Assembly: GCA_016748015.1 (NCBI GenBank)
Contig: JAAOMT010000071.1
Coordinates: forward strand, 150,414-214,413
DNA from: Geosiphon pyriformis
Taxonomy: Eukaryota; Glomeromycota; Glomeromycetes; Archaeosporales; Geosiphonaceae
DNA: 64,000 nucleotides
Direction of reading: 5' to 3'
Position 1 is the first letter of the stretch. Each line of letters begins with the position of its first letter. This document shows positions 37,179 to 47,801 of the stretch, piece after piece. The translations under genes were made by a program, and so were the position numbers. The notes below the pieces were generated by a model that searched no databases, was not told the origin of the DNA, and worked only from the letters and a program-made list of their open reading frames with translations.

Positions 37179-37367
37179 TTATTCTTTGTTTTTGATTGAT
37201 TGTAAACTCGAAATGTTAATTAAGAGTAGATAAATTGTTTGAGCAATTTTTTCAGCATGTTTGATTTTGAATAATTTGTTGATTTCATTTTGTAACAAGA
37301 TTGTAATATCTCTAATGTATTTTGCATCTATAATTTCTCTTCTAACATTGATTTTTTTGCTTGCCAA
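37179..37367 (-). pseudogene. Element C dUTPase domain
   Basis: A 62-codon frame reads MASKKINVRREIIDAKYIRD, then ITILLQNEINKLFKIKHAEK, then IAQTIYLLLINI. It matches the trimeric dUTPase fold: motif 2 (RSSxAxKG-like start), motif 3 (xxIDxxYxG, here EIIDAKYIRD) and motif 4 (xKIAQxI). The Gly after Tyr is Arg, a G-to-A change. It sits between the protease and RT relics in the same orientation, so it belongs to the retroelement polyprotein and is not a host gene. dUTPase-bearing gypsy elements are unusual; retroviral dUTPases lie elsewhere in pol or in pro. Confidence 0.78.
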
Positions 37368-38553
37368 TAATAATTGAGAAGTAATTTAAACTATTGTTCT
37401 TGGTAGAATTTTAAGAACAATTTTTAGATTGATTTTTGTCAGAAATTTTGGTTGAAAAATTAAAATATCTTTTTCTGGATATTGTAAATTATATCTAACA
37501 TCAATTTTATAAGCTTTCTCTGGTTTTATTTTTTGTTTATTGTTGTCAAAATATTTGAGTTTTATGACAGGCTAATTTTTAGTGAGATAAATCAAAGTTG
37601 TTGTAATTTTTTTTTTTGGTTCAGGTTTTCTAAATTCAATTTTGTATTTGTTATTTTTGCTGGACAAAAAAATGCTAATCACATAGTATTCTAGACACTA
37701 TTAGTCATCACAAAGCATGTTACATTCTTTACATATTTGAATATTTATTTGTTTTAATTATTGAATTTGAGCTTTTTTGGTTAAATAAGCATGACTTTTA
37801 ATTTAATAATAGGTTTTTACTTTATCTTTATAATCAAATCTAGCTAATTCTATTGTGTACTTAATGTATTCTGCTTTTTTTATTTGGTGTACATTTTTTT
37901 GGGTTCTTTTATTGATTAAAACTATGGCTAATTCATAGATTATTTCAGTATTATATAAATAATAGCAGAGTTTGTTGAAAGTACTGTTGTATGCTGCATT
38001 AAAAAGAGTTTTTTTTTTTACTTTTTCTGCAATTAAAAGTGCATATTGACAGGTTTGATTACAAACTTCTCTTTTTATTGCAATATCAATCTAGTTGTAT
38101 TTTTCTGGTAATATTTCTCTACATATGAAACAAAGAATGTTGTTCTATTTTCTATTTTATTTAGGATATTTAAATTATTTTTTATGGCATGCTTTATAAA
38201 AATAACAGGTGTGTGTTTCATATTTTTTTTCTGAGAATATGTATGTTCTCATCAATAAAAGTTTTTGTTGTAATTTTTACACTTAAATAGGATGTAAAAT
38301 GTTGTTTTTATGGTTCTGATATAAAATATTAAACAATATTCTATTTTTTGGTTTTCTCAAAAATTTTTTGTTCTGTTTTCTTGGCCCAATTAGATGTTAA
38401 TCCAAGAGCCATATATGTTTTAATAATTAACATTTCTTTCTCCTTTTCAAATTCAAATACTAGAACTTTTTTAAATCATTTGTTGAAAGTACTATATATA
38501 ACAGATATTTACATATATTGTTCTTGATATAAAATTTTTAGTTTTTATGTTTT

Positions 38554-39066
38554 CTAATCTAAATTTGCATTGGCTTTGAGAAGCCAATTGTTTTCAACAA
38601 GAGCTTGGTATTGGAGTTTATTTATAATAAAAACTTTAATTAGAATGATAATTTTATTAATTATGAAAAAAAAATTGTTAATTTTTTTTACTGAAGTCTT
38701 TTTTATACCATTTGTAGTAATAATAACTGTTTGGACAGATCTGTCAATCATTTATTGAAGCTGTTGTATTAGTTAGTAGATAATAATATTTCTAGCAAAT
38801 CTACTGTTTAAAATTAATTGAATTGGTTTTTTTTTAACTTTAGTTTCAATATATATTGTTGTAATTGCTTTCTGTTTATTAACTACTGTATTACTAAGTA
38901 GAGATGGTGATTTGTTGGCCTTAAATTCGAATAGAAATATATTTGAAAAATTGGCATTTTGGGCAATTTGGACTGGTAAAATTGTATTATTGGAAGAGTT
39001 TTGTTTTAATACTGCAGTTTTACTTTCAAAAAGTACAGTTTGTTGAAAATCCGATTCTTTTGACAT
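38554..39066 (-). pseudogene. Element C protease (retropepsin) region
   Basis: Two consecutive frames cover it. The first ends KKKPIQLILNSRFARNIII, the active-site block with DSG changed to NSR (38800-38808). The second reads DRSVQTVIITTNGIKK..., then LQYQALVENNWLLKANANLD, the second half of a gypsy retropepsin. Retropepsin cleaves the Gag-Pol polyprotein; with Asp lost it is inactive. A Cys-rich stretch seems to follow near 38.1-38.3 kb. Confidence 0.8.
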
Positions 39067-39435
39067 TGTAAGATAACTGAATTGAATGTAATAATATATA
39101 GGTCTTTGTTAAGTCTGTTGTTGGAAAATTAATTAGTTGTTGGAGTTGATTCTATTGTTGTTATTCTAAAAGCAATTTTAAGGTGTGAATTGGTTTTGTT
39201 AATCCAATTCTCAAACAGATACTTGATATTATTGAATAGGTGGTGATTAATATTGCTAAATTAATAGAGGTTGTTGGTATTACTATTGTATTGGTTGTAA
39301 AACAAATTAATAGTAACTGTTTTAATTTTGTGGTCTTAGTAGATAATAAGTTGATAATAGAGATTAATAATAGGATTGCTAAGGTTAAAAATTACATTGA
39401 TTATTTCTTTGTTGTTGGTTTTTTTGCATTTTTTG

Positions 39436-39477
39436 GCAATCTTGTTTCCAATGTTCTGGAATTCTACAATAATAGCA
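39436..39477 (-). pseudogene. Element C gag CCHC zinc knuckle
   Basis: Fourteen codons read CYYCRIPEHWKQDC, a complete C-x2-C-x4-H-x4-C knuckle, just upstream of the protease in the reading direction. It binds genomic RNA in Gag. The frame around it is broken, so it is a fragment of a dead gene, but unlike A and B all four zinc ligands remain. Confidence 0.75.
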
Positions 39478-40068
39478 GTTCTAAAATTGATTGTTAAATG
39501 ATGATAATAAGAAACTGCTTTGGTTTCATTATTGTAGAGATAAATATCTTTATGATTGCTGCTATTTTTGTTGATTGGTAAAATAGTTTTCAACCTTTTT
39601 AGTAAGTTGATTAATTTTTTTTTTAGCTGTTAAGCTTGTTTTTCTAATTATAAGATTCACAAGTTTTGTCTTTCATAACTATTTTGTAATTTTTTGTATA
39701 TCAAATAGCAGTGACTAAGTTTTCTGAAGCATGTAAGTAAACTTTTTTGATTAATTTATTTTTGAGTTCAGCAATAAATTAATCCAAAATCTGGGCATCA
39801 GAATAGTAGTTATTGGTTTTCAATTGTCAAATTCTTCTGAAAAGTTTGTTAAATCTTCCAAAATAGGTTATAATAGTTTCAAATAATTTTTTTTGATGTT
39901 TTAGAATTAGTTTTAAAGTGTAATAGATGTGTTGTTATTAGTAAATTGTTCTAAGAAAGCATCTTTAAATGCTTTCCAGTTTTTAAAAGATTCATTTAAG
40001 TTTTCAAACTATTTGTCTGTAGTTTTTTGAAAAAAATAAGAAATAACTTTAAGTATTTTTGCAGCATT

Positions 40069-40780
40069 CTATCTATTTGCATCTTCTGCTTTTTGAACTT
40101 TGTTAAACCATTCTTGTAGACTGGTGTTAGTATTTTCTCCTATAAATTTAGTAATTTTTGCAATGTATGTAGTTGTTATGTCTTCTGTATTTTTGTTTTT
40201 GGTAGTTTTTTTTTTTGTGAATTTAAAAATGTCTTTATTATTATTAGAGTAATCACTTTGGTTTTTTGCTAAGAAATTAAGAAAATTGGTACTAATGGAT
40301 ATGGATTTTGGTTGTTGAGTAGGACTCTTTGGTAATGCAAAATTTTCTGGTTTCAAAAATCAAATAAAGAGTGAATTAAGAATTTGCAGTTGAGCAAATA
40401 AAATTAGAAATAATGTAATAAAGAATAGTAATTTAATACTGGTTTTTTGTTTGGATGTTTGCAAGTATTTGGCAGTTGTTTTTAGTATGTTGTGAGTTAT
40501 ATGACTAACTTGAAGTGTTTTCTTTTTTTGCTTTTTGCTGTTATTATTTTTTGGTTTTAATTCAAAGTCAAAAGAGTATTTAAACTGTACTAGATACTTT
40601 TTTTCACAATACTGAATAATATTAAAGTTAAGTTCTTGAAAGTAGATATCAAGTGTTTTACTGTTAAGATTTTCAGTTTCCAAGTAAAAATAGTGTAATA
40701 GATTTTTGTAAAGATTGCTTTTAACTTTGGAAATATTGTAGTTTCCAAAAAAATAATTGTTGATATAGTTTTCAATATAT
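40069..40780 (-). pseudogene. Element C gag capsid region
   Basis: Frames at 40069-40356, 40360-40683 and 40590-40775 cover the gag N-terminus. The first contains YIAKITKFIGENTNTSLQEW, then FNKVQKAEDANR, a retrotransposon Gag pattern (TSLQEWFxxxxxAxxANxW). The region is broken between frames. It lies directly after the 5' LTR as expected for gag. Confidence 0.62.
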
Positions 40781-40941
40781 TGGTATATTGATGTTTTGAA
40801 AATTTTAATTCTATCTTAAATGTTGAATCTTTGTTTACAGTAAATATAAATTGACTGATAATACTCTAGAGTTGTTGTATTAGTTGTGATCACTACTTTG
40901 AAATTGTTATTGCTGTATTATTTTTGTAAAAAAGCACCAAA

Positions 40942-41914
40942 TATTATTGAAAATTTTTGGATCTCTTTTTTTGAATGTTGTTAATATCTGTTTGTTGTGA
41001 ATTCACATTTTTTGAAAGCAAGTGAACCTCCAATAACTGAATTTATCTTCAAATTATCTCTTATAATTTTAACTGCTAGGCTTATAAGTAAAATAACCAA
41101 TTTCATACCAGTTATTTTGTATAATTACATTGTAGTAAACATTAATTTTTTTTCTAGTAATTGCTCATCTAAAAGCTCATTAACAATGTGTAGTTATTTT
41201 GTTGTAAAAGTTAACTTTTCTACAGAAATTTCATCTGTAGACTACTTTAATAATTATAATAAGAAAATAAAAAAAAATATAAAAAATATAAAAGAAATAG
41301 AATTTTGTTAAAGAAATTATTTTTTATTCAAATTTGGAGTTACTAATAAATTATTGAAATTGGTAGCCAATCAATTTCAAAATGTTAATTGGGTTTTGGA
41401 AATTTCAAGTATAATAATTAAAAATTTGGGTTTTTAAATATTTGATTTTTATTTAATTTGTAAAAATATATAAAGAATGATTGATTTTAATTACAATATC
41501 TAATAAAAGATACATTTTTTTAAAATGAAAAGCTCTTTTTTTATACAACTTGTTGTAGTACTAGTCTTTGAACTTAAACTTTTTTTTTTGTTATAATTTT
41601 AATAAACTAAAGATACATTTTGGCAAACTATTAGTTATTTTTATGAATTATTAACTATTTTAGTAAATTATTTATTATTTTAGTAAATTTTTACAAATTT
41701 TCGCAAATTCTTAAATATTCAGTAGTTTAAGGTATTGTGTAATTTTATTTTCTTAGTTTTTATAGTACAAATTAAATTATTAATTAAATAGTAATATTTG
41801 ATTATTTGATAAATAATAAGTAATAATTTGAAACAATATTAAAATATACTAATTAATAATAGAAATTATAAAGTAATTTTATGCTAATTAATAACTAAAA
41901 TTCTACTGGTAACA
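40942..41914 (-). repeat. Element C 5' LTR
   Basis: Partner of 32223-33184. Its left end TATTAT is a decayed TGTTAC and its right end GGTAACA is intact. The neighbouring CACCAAA (40935-40941) is the plus-strand view of the primer-binding site. Confidence 0.9.
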
Positions 41915-41918
41915 CTGT

Positions 41919-44050
41919 TAATATTAAATAAAAATATGGTAACTAGAATATTATTCTTAATAATTGTGGCAGAAAAAATTATTTTAGCAGTTTAATTAGT
42001 ATTTTAAAAAGAAAGATTAATGGTTTTAATTATATTTTTCTTTTTCAAAGATATAGCATCATCAAAATCTAAAATTTTTATAAAACCAAAATATAAGACC
42101 TGATTTAGATATCTGGTTTATGCTGTTTGAAATGGTATATTATAACAATTTATTGGTTTGAATAATCTGCTAATAAATTGTATCTAATTTTTATTAGTGT
42201 TTTACTATTTTTAATTATAATTAATAACTCAAAATCTAAAATTGTTATAAAATAACACTTAATACCAGAATAACATTAATGTTATTAGATATTAATAATT
42301 AAGATGAATACTGTAGTTGTTAATATGACAACAAAAAATATTAGAATTTTATGACTTAAAAATATCTTGGTTGTTATTAATATTGATTTTTTTAGTTTTG
42401 ATTGGCTATTTTTTTTGCAATTTCTCACAATATGTCTGAATTTTTAATAATAATAACAATTATAAGAATTTAACTTCCATGATTGTTATTGTTGTTGTTA
42501 ATTTTGCTATTGTTAATATTTATTAAAGTTGTTCTTATATTGTGGTGGTTAATAAGTTCTTAAATTTTTTGTTAAGAATTTTTCAATTTTCTGAGTTAAA
42601 TTCTTACTTAATTGAATAAGTTTTGTGTTGATATTTAAGGTTCTATTTATGGCTAAATTAACAGCTTAAATATAATTGATTTCTTGTTTTACTGATTTAA
42701 AATTATGAACAAAAGTTATAGCTTTTTGTAAGTTATTTAAATAGTACAATTTTATAAATTGTAGAATATTACTTTTTAATTCTTTAATAAATTGGTTAAG
42801 AATTTTTCCAGAGATATAGTAATTTCTTTTAATCACCTGAATTTGGCAAAAAATTTAATTAAATCACTTAAAATAATTAGTTATTATTTTTTAATTTTTT
42901 TGTTTTATTATACTAAACTAATTTTGTAGTTTGATAAGTGTATTGAGATCACAAAAATATTGTAAAAAGACGAGTTTAAAAGTAGTAAAGTCAGTTGGTT
43001 TTTTCTTAAGACTTTGGTAAAATAAGTCTACAGTTTCTATTAAAAAAACACCAAAGCTTGAATTGTTTTAGTCTTATCTCAATTATTGATATTAATCATT
43101 TTTTAGCTTTTACAATCCATGTATATGCATTGTCTTTTTTACCAAAAATTTTTTTAGTTTAGTAATATTTCTATAAGTTATAATCTAAATAACAAAAAGT
43201 TGTCTATTTGTTAATAAAAAAAAAATTAATAAAAATATAACTAATTATTTTATTAAACTTAAAACTGATTGTTTTTTTTTGTTTATTGTGTTAATAAGTT
43301 GTAATATAGTTGTACTGTCTAAAAAAATAGTGATTGATTTGATTAAAAGTTTTGCTAAAAGTTGTGCTCAAAAAAAAGTGTTTTTAACTAAATTATTCAT
43401 TGTTAAAATAAGGCTTTTAAACAGTAATCCATATTTTTTAAAAAATTTTGTCCAAAAATTACAATTAGAATTTTAAAAATACAGACTTTTAAAAGTCTTT
43501 AGAGTTTTTGGTTGTGGCTCAATAAGTTAATTAAATAAAATTCTGTTTTTAGAAGTCTGATAATATAAAAGAGTTAGTAACAAAAAATCTTGATTTCTTA
43601 TTAACTATAAGTATGACTCTTTTTTATGCAATTTGCATATTATTGTTATTAAAATTTAACTTGAATTTTTCAAAGTTGAGTTTTAATATTTGTTTTTTCT
43701 TACTTGTAAATATTGTTTTTAAGTATATATCTCAATTTTTTTATTAATTAATAGAAAAATCTTGGCTATGACTTATTTAATGATTGAAGTTATATATACT
43801 AATAATTTTTTGTAAATCTGTTTTCTGAGTTTTTTGTATTAGTTGTTTAATCTAATAAATAGTTAATCTTAGTGTAAATATAATAATAAAAATTATTTTT
43901 TGTGGTAATAATTTCTATTAATATTCTTAAGTCTTTTCTAAAGTATTAAAATAATACTTTTTTAAATGACAAATAATTTTTTCTTATAGTCTCAATAATT
44001 GCTACTTTGTGAATTTCTGGAATGTTTTGTCTCTGTAAATTTTATAATCT
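41919..44050 (-). pseudogene. Element A gag region
   Basis: Internal DNA of A between C and A's 5' LTR. A CCHC relic at 42417-42458 reads CYYY-stop-KFRHIVRNC, with the second Cys now Tyr and a Gly now Arg. The rest should encode capsid but is too decayed to read; a 65-codon plus-strand frame at 43279-43476 is antisense to it. Confidence 0.6.
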
Positions 44051-44066
44051 TATAGAAAGCACCAAA

Positions 44067-45047
44067 TATTATGGATAAACTTAGTAAAATATGATAATAA
44101 CATTTAATATTCTGAGTTTGGATATAAGAAACTTGAGATTTTCTTTTATAAATACATAAAATATGTCAAAGTTATTAGTTTCTAAAAGTTTTCTATAAAT
44201 ATAAATTTATCTGTGAATTTTTTTGATTATAAGACATAGAAAAGTGATTTGGCTGTTTACTGTTTATATAAATAAACTATTTTTTTTAAGCTAGTTAAAT
44301 ATAATTGTTAGAATTTAGTGGTATTTTTTGTCTTTCTAATAAGCTATTAAGAAAATATTAATATTTAATCTTAAGAAAAACTTTCTTTTTTTACCAAATT
44401 ATCATAAAATTTATTTTTAAACAGTTAATTTTACAATATTATCACTTCATAAAAAAATAAATAAAAGAAAAGATAAATAAAATAAAACAAAAAAAAATTA
44501 ATATTGTCAATTATCATAATTAAAAACAATTAATTCAAGTTGTTATTGTTCCAAGATATTTTATGCTAAAAGCATTTGGCTGAAAATAAAGATAAAAAAA
44601 ATGATTAATTTAGTTTAAATACAAGAATCTATAAATTATATATGAGTAATTTTGTTTCAAATATTTTTTTTATTTGAAGTAATATAGGTATTAAATATAA
44701 ATATAATTAACTTAAAAAATATAAGATCTAAGTAAAAAAATATTGATTTTTGTCTATTTGGTTGTTGTTTTTTTTGCTAAAATTATTCGTTTTTATATAT
44801 ATTTTCTAGTTTTATAAAATTGTTTATTATTATTAGCTATTACTTACTATTATTGTTACTGTTTTGTTTTTTTATATTATAATTAGTTATTTTATATTAT
44901 AGTTAATTATTCTGTATTATTTTATATTATTGTGTATTATTTTGTATTATTGTGTATTATTTTGTATTATCCTGAATTATTTTATATTATTATGTTTTAA
45001 TCATATTTTTTAATAGCTTTTGAGTTAATTTTTTTACTTAAATAACA
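44067..45047 (-). repeat. Element A 5' LTR
   Basis: Uninterrupted partner of the split 3' LTR. Begins TATTATGGATAAAC, ends AAATAACA. Contains a tandem array of about ten-base units (TATTATTTTG/TATTATTGTG) at about 44870-44990. The minus-strand primer-binding sequence TTTGGTGCTTTCTATAAG adjoins at 44066. Confidence 0.88.
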
Positions 45048-45125
45048 GAATATTTAATTTATTTTTATATACTAGATAATAATTAAACCATATTTATAAA
45101 ATATATAATAATAAAAAGTGTAAAT
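45048..45125 (+). mobile_element. Ancient LINE relic, part 3 (end of 3' UTR)
   Basis: GAATATTTAATTTATTTTTATATACTAGATAATAATTAAACC follows the last part of LINE copy 1's 3' UTR (TAGTACTAGGTAGTGCTTGGATC) position by position. It directly continues the piece that ends at 20344. This shows that A inserted into the LINE tail. Confidence 0.68.
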
Positions 45126-45929
45126 TTAGAAATTATTAAAGATTTAATAATATTAAAAACTAAAAAATTCAATTTAAAAAACCAAATTTAAAAAAACTTA
45201 AAAAACAAACTTTATATAAAATAATTTTATATTAATTTAAATATTAATTTTATATTAATAAAATTTTATATAAATTAAAAAACAATTTTATTAAAAACCA
45301 ATTTAATTTTAAAAAAATACCAAATATTAAAATTAAAATTATTTATTTACCAAATTTTTAATAATTAATAAAACAATATTACTAAAAAACAAAAGAGAAA
45401 AAATAACTTTGATTTTTATTTAATTAATTTAATTTTTAAGATTATATAATATAATAAATTGATTAGTTAAAAACATATACAAAAATATAATTTGTTTTAT
45501 ATTTAAAATTAATAAAAATTAATTAAAAACTAATATATTAAACAAAATAGTCAGAAATTTATTTAAATTAAAATTAATTAACATGTTTTTATTGTTATTG
45601 TTTAAAATAAAAAATTCTTATTCATGATTAAAATAATATTGAATACTATAATTAATATAAATAATATAAATTAACAAAAAAAATAAAAATTTTGACTAAA
45701 TTTAAATTTAAACTTAAATCAAATTTAAAATTATTAAACTTTAAATTCAAATAATAAAATTTATAAATATATTTAAATTAAACTATTAAAAATTATATTA
45801 TATTATTAATTAATTTTCTTTTTAATGGTTTCTGTATTTATAATTAAAAATATTATATTGTTCTTATAGTTTTAAATACTAAACAAAACTTTATATTTAT
45901 AATTATATTTTTATCTGCAATATTATCAA
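45126..45929. other. AT-rich decayed DNA, nothing recognisable
   Basis: Almost pure A/T sequence with no readable frame and no clear match to the repeats elsewhere in the window. Confidence 0.5.
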
Positions 45930-46890
45930 AGATTTTTCTACTTTTTTTTAATTTTTATTAATACTGTTTTGTTATTAATTCTTCTATTAATAAAAATTAA
46001 TGAATTTTTAATAAGTTAATTTTTTTTTCAAAATATTTCTTTATATTTTAAACTGTATATACTATTGGATTTATAATAGAATAACCAATTTTGTGTTAAT
46101 TATTTATATAATTACTTTGCAATAAAAGTCAATTTTTTTACAAAAAAATTTTATCTGTAAATTTTTTAATTAATATATAATTACTTTGCTATAAAAATTA
46201 ATTTTTTTACAAAAAATCTTGACTGTAAACTATTTAATAAATAAATAAAATAATAAAAAAAAATAAACTAAAGAAAAAAAACAAAAAATATGTTAAGAAA
46301 GTTATTTTAAATTTAAACTTAAAAATTATTAATAATTATTAAAATAGTAATTAATCAATTTTAAATATTAGTTTCAAATAAGTAATTACAAATAATAATA
46401 ATTAAAAATTTTTGAGTTTTCAAGATAATTTTATTTAAAATATTTGTAGTAATTAATTGTTAAATAAGATTTTTTGAGTTAAATTCTAAGAAAAAATATT
46501 TAATAAAAAATACATTTTTTTTAAAAAAAAAACTTTTCTTTTATATAATTTGTTATAGTATTATTTTATAATTTAGCACTTTTTTTTCTAATATTTTGGT
46601 AAATTAAAAATATATTTTATTAAACTACAAGTTATTACTGTAAACTATAGATTATTTTAATAAATTGTTAAATATTTTGTTAAATTACTAAATATTTGTT
46701 AAATTTTAAATGTTATATAGTTTAATATATTATATAATTTAATCATTACAATTTATTTATATTTGTATTTTGTACAAATTGAGTTATTAGTTGAATGCTA
46801 ATTCAGTAATTTTAATAAAATAATAAGTTATAAAATAATAATATATATTAATTAATAATAAGAATTATAAAAATAATTTTTTGCAATCTA
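45930..46890 (-). repeat. Solo LTR relic of the element-C family
   Basis: Several blocks follow C's LTRs in the same order: ATAATAGAATAACCAATTTTG, TTTGCAATAAAAGTCAATTT, ATTAAAAATTTTTGAGTTTT, TAATAAAAAATACATTTTTT and CAAATTGAGTTATTAGTTGA. No internal gypsy sequence flanks it, so it is best explained as a solo LTR left by LTR-LTR recombination. Ends are approximate. Confidence 0.65.
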
Positions 46891-47635
46891 TTTTTACTAT
46901 ATTATTATTTTTTTTTTATTTATTATTATTTAAAAATATAATAATCAATTTTATTAAGTTTTTTTTTATTATTATTAAAATTTGTTTTTAATATAAACTA
47001 TATATTTAATATTATAGTATTATTAAAATTGCTATTTGACAAAACACTGTTATTTGATATAAATATAATAATTAATATATACTCTATTTTAAAAAAAATA
47101 TGTATTTTAAAGATTTATTTATCATGTAAAAATTGAAAAATAAAATTATTTAAATAAATAAATAATTTATAATTTTTTTATATTATTAATATAATTATCT
47201 AAAAAAATTTTTTGTAAAATAATATAATTTTTTGTTAAATTAATACAATATAAAGCATTATAATTGTATTTATTTTAGAATGATATTCAATTAACTTTTC
47301 TTTTATTGCTTTAATTATTATAATAAATAATAAATTTAATATTATATATATTAAAATAAATAAATAAATTCAATTAAAATTATAATGTTTTATTTTATTA
47401 TTATTAATTATGTTTTTAACATAATTAAAAATAATATTAAAAAAAAAAATAATTAAAAAAACAATTTTATTTAAATTAACTCATATTGTGATTATAATAT
47501 TCTTAAATAATTTAAAAAATTTAACAATTTTATCAAAAACAATCTAATATTTATGTTTAATAGCATATTAATAAAAATTAATATAAGTACTAATAAAAAT
47601 ATTAAGTGTTTATAATAGTTAGAGTTTTTGTATTT
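46891..47635. other. AT-rich decayed DNA, nothing recognisable
   Basis: No gene or known repeat was seen. It forms the left flank of LINE copy 2's insertion site. Confidence 0.5.
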
Positions 47636-47647
47636 AGAATATACAAA
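47636..47647. repeat. Target-site duplication of LINE copy 2, left copy
   Basis: AGAATATACAAA, repeated exactly at 54419-54430 directly after the element's A-run. It fixes both ends of the element. Confidence 0.88.
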
Positions 47648-47801
47648 CTTTAAAAGTTAATAAAAACTTTTTTCTCTCCTTCGTCCTAAATTCCCAAAAA
47701 AGAGTCAAAAGTTTTTTTGAAAGAAGTTTTTTACCATTCAGTACAATAAATCAAAACCGTTTTTTGATTACAAGGCCACTGTTGGCTCTGTTATTGCTGT
47801 T

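Larger units (their letters stand above)
32223..41914 (-). mobile_element. Ty3/gypsy element C, full length, nested in element A
   Basis: A 9.7 kb element with LTRs at 32223-33184 and 40942-41914. The LTR is bounded by an inverted TGTTAC...GTAACA, still perfect in the left copy. The target duplication is CTAT (32219-32222) and CTGT (41915-41918), 4 bp with one transition. The primer-binding site lies beside the 5' LTR (minus strand TGGTGCTTT ending at 40939); a purine run GAGAAAAAAAATTA flanks the 3' LTR. Minus-strand order: gag, CCHC, protease, dUTPase, RT, RNase H, integrase. It landed just upstream of A's protease active site, so it is younger than A. Confidence 0.88.
20345..45047 (-). mobile_element. 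Ty3/gypsy element A, full-length outer element of a nested stack
   Basis: The element spans 24.7 kb including two insertions (B and C); its own length is about 9.9 kb. Direct LTRs lie at 20345-21316 plus 26444-26478 (3' LTR, split by B) and 44067-45047 (5' LTR). A perfect 4-bp target duplication GAAT flanks it (20341-20344 and 45048-45051). The primer-binding site abuts the 5' LTR (TGGTGCTTTC on the minus strand, ending at 44064). The gene order on the minus strand is gag with CCHC, protease, dUTPase, RT and integrase. All domains are broken. It interrupts the 3' UTR of an older LINE. Confidence 0.88.

Noticed and set aside
37179-37367. dUTPase frame as a host dUTPase gene
   Set aside because: No start context or full-length domain, and it is flanked by protease and RT relics in the same orientation within LTR boundaries. 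The same arrangement recurs in element A.
43279-43476. Plus-strand 65-codon frame
   Set aside because: Located inside the gag region of minus-strand element A. No family resemblance; expected by chance in such DNA.
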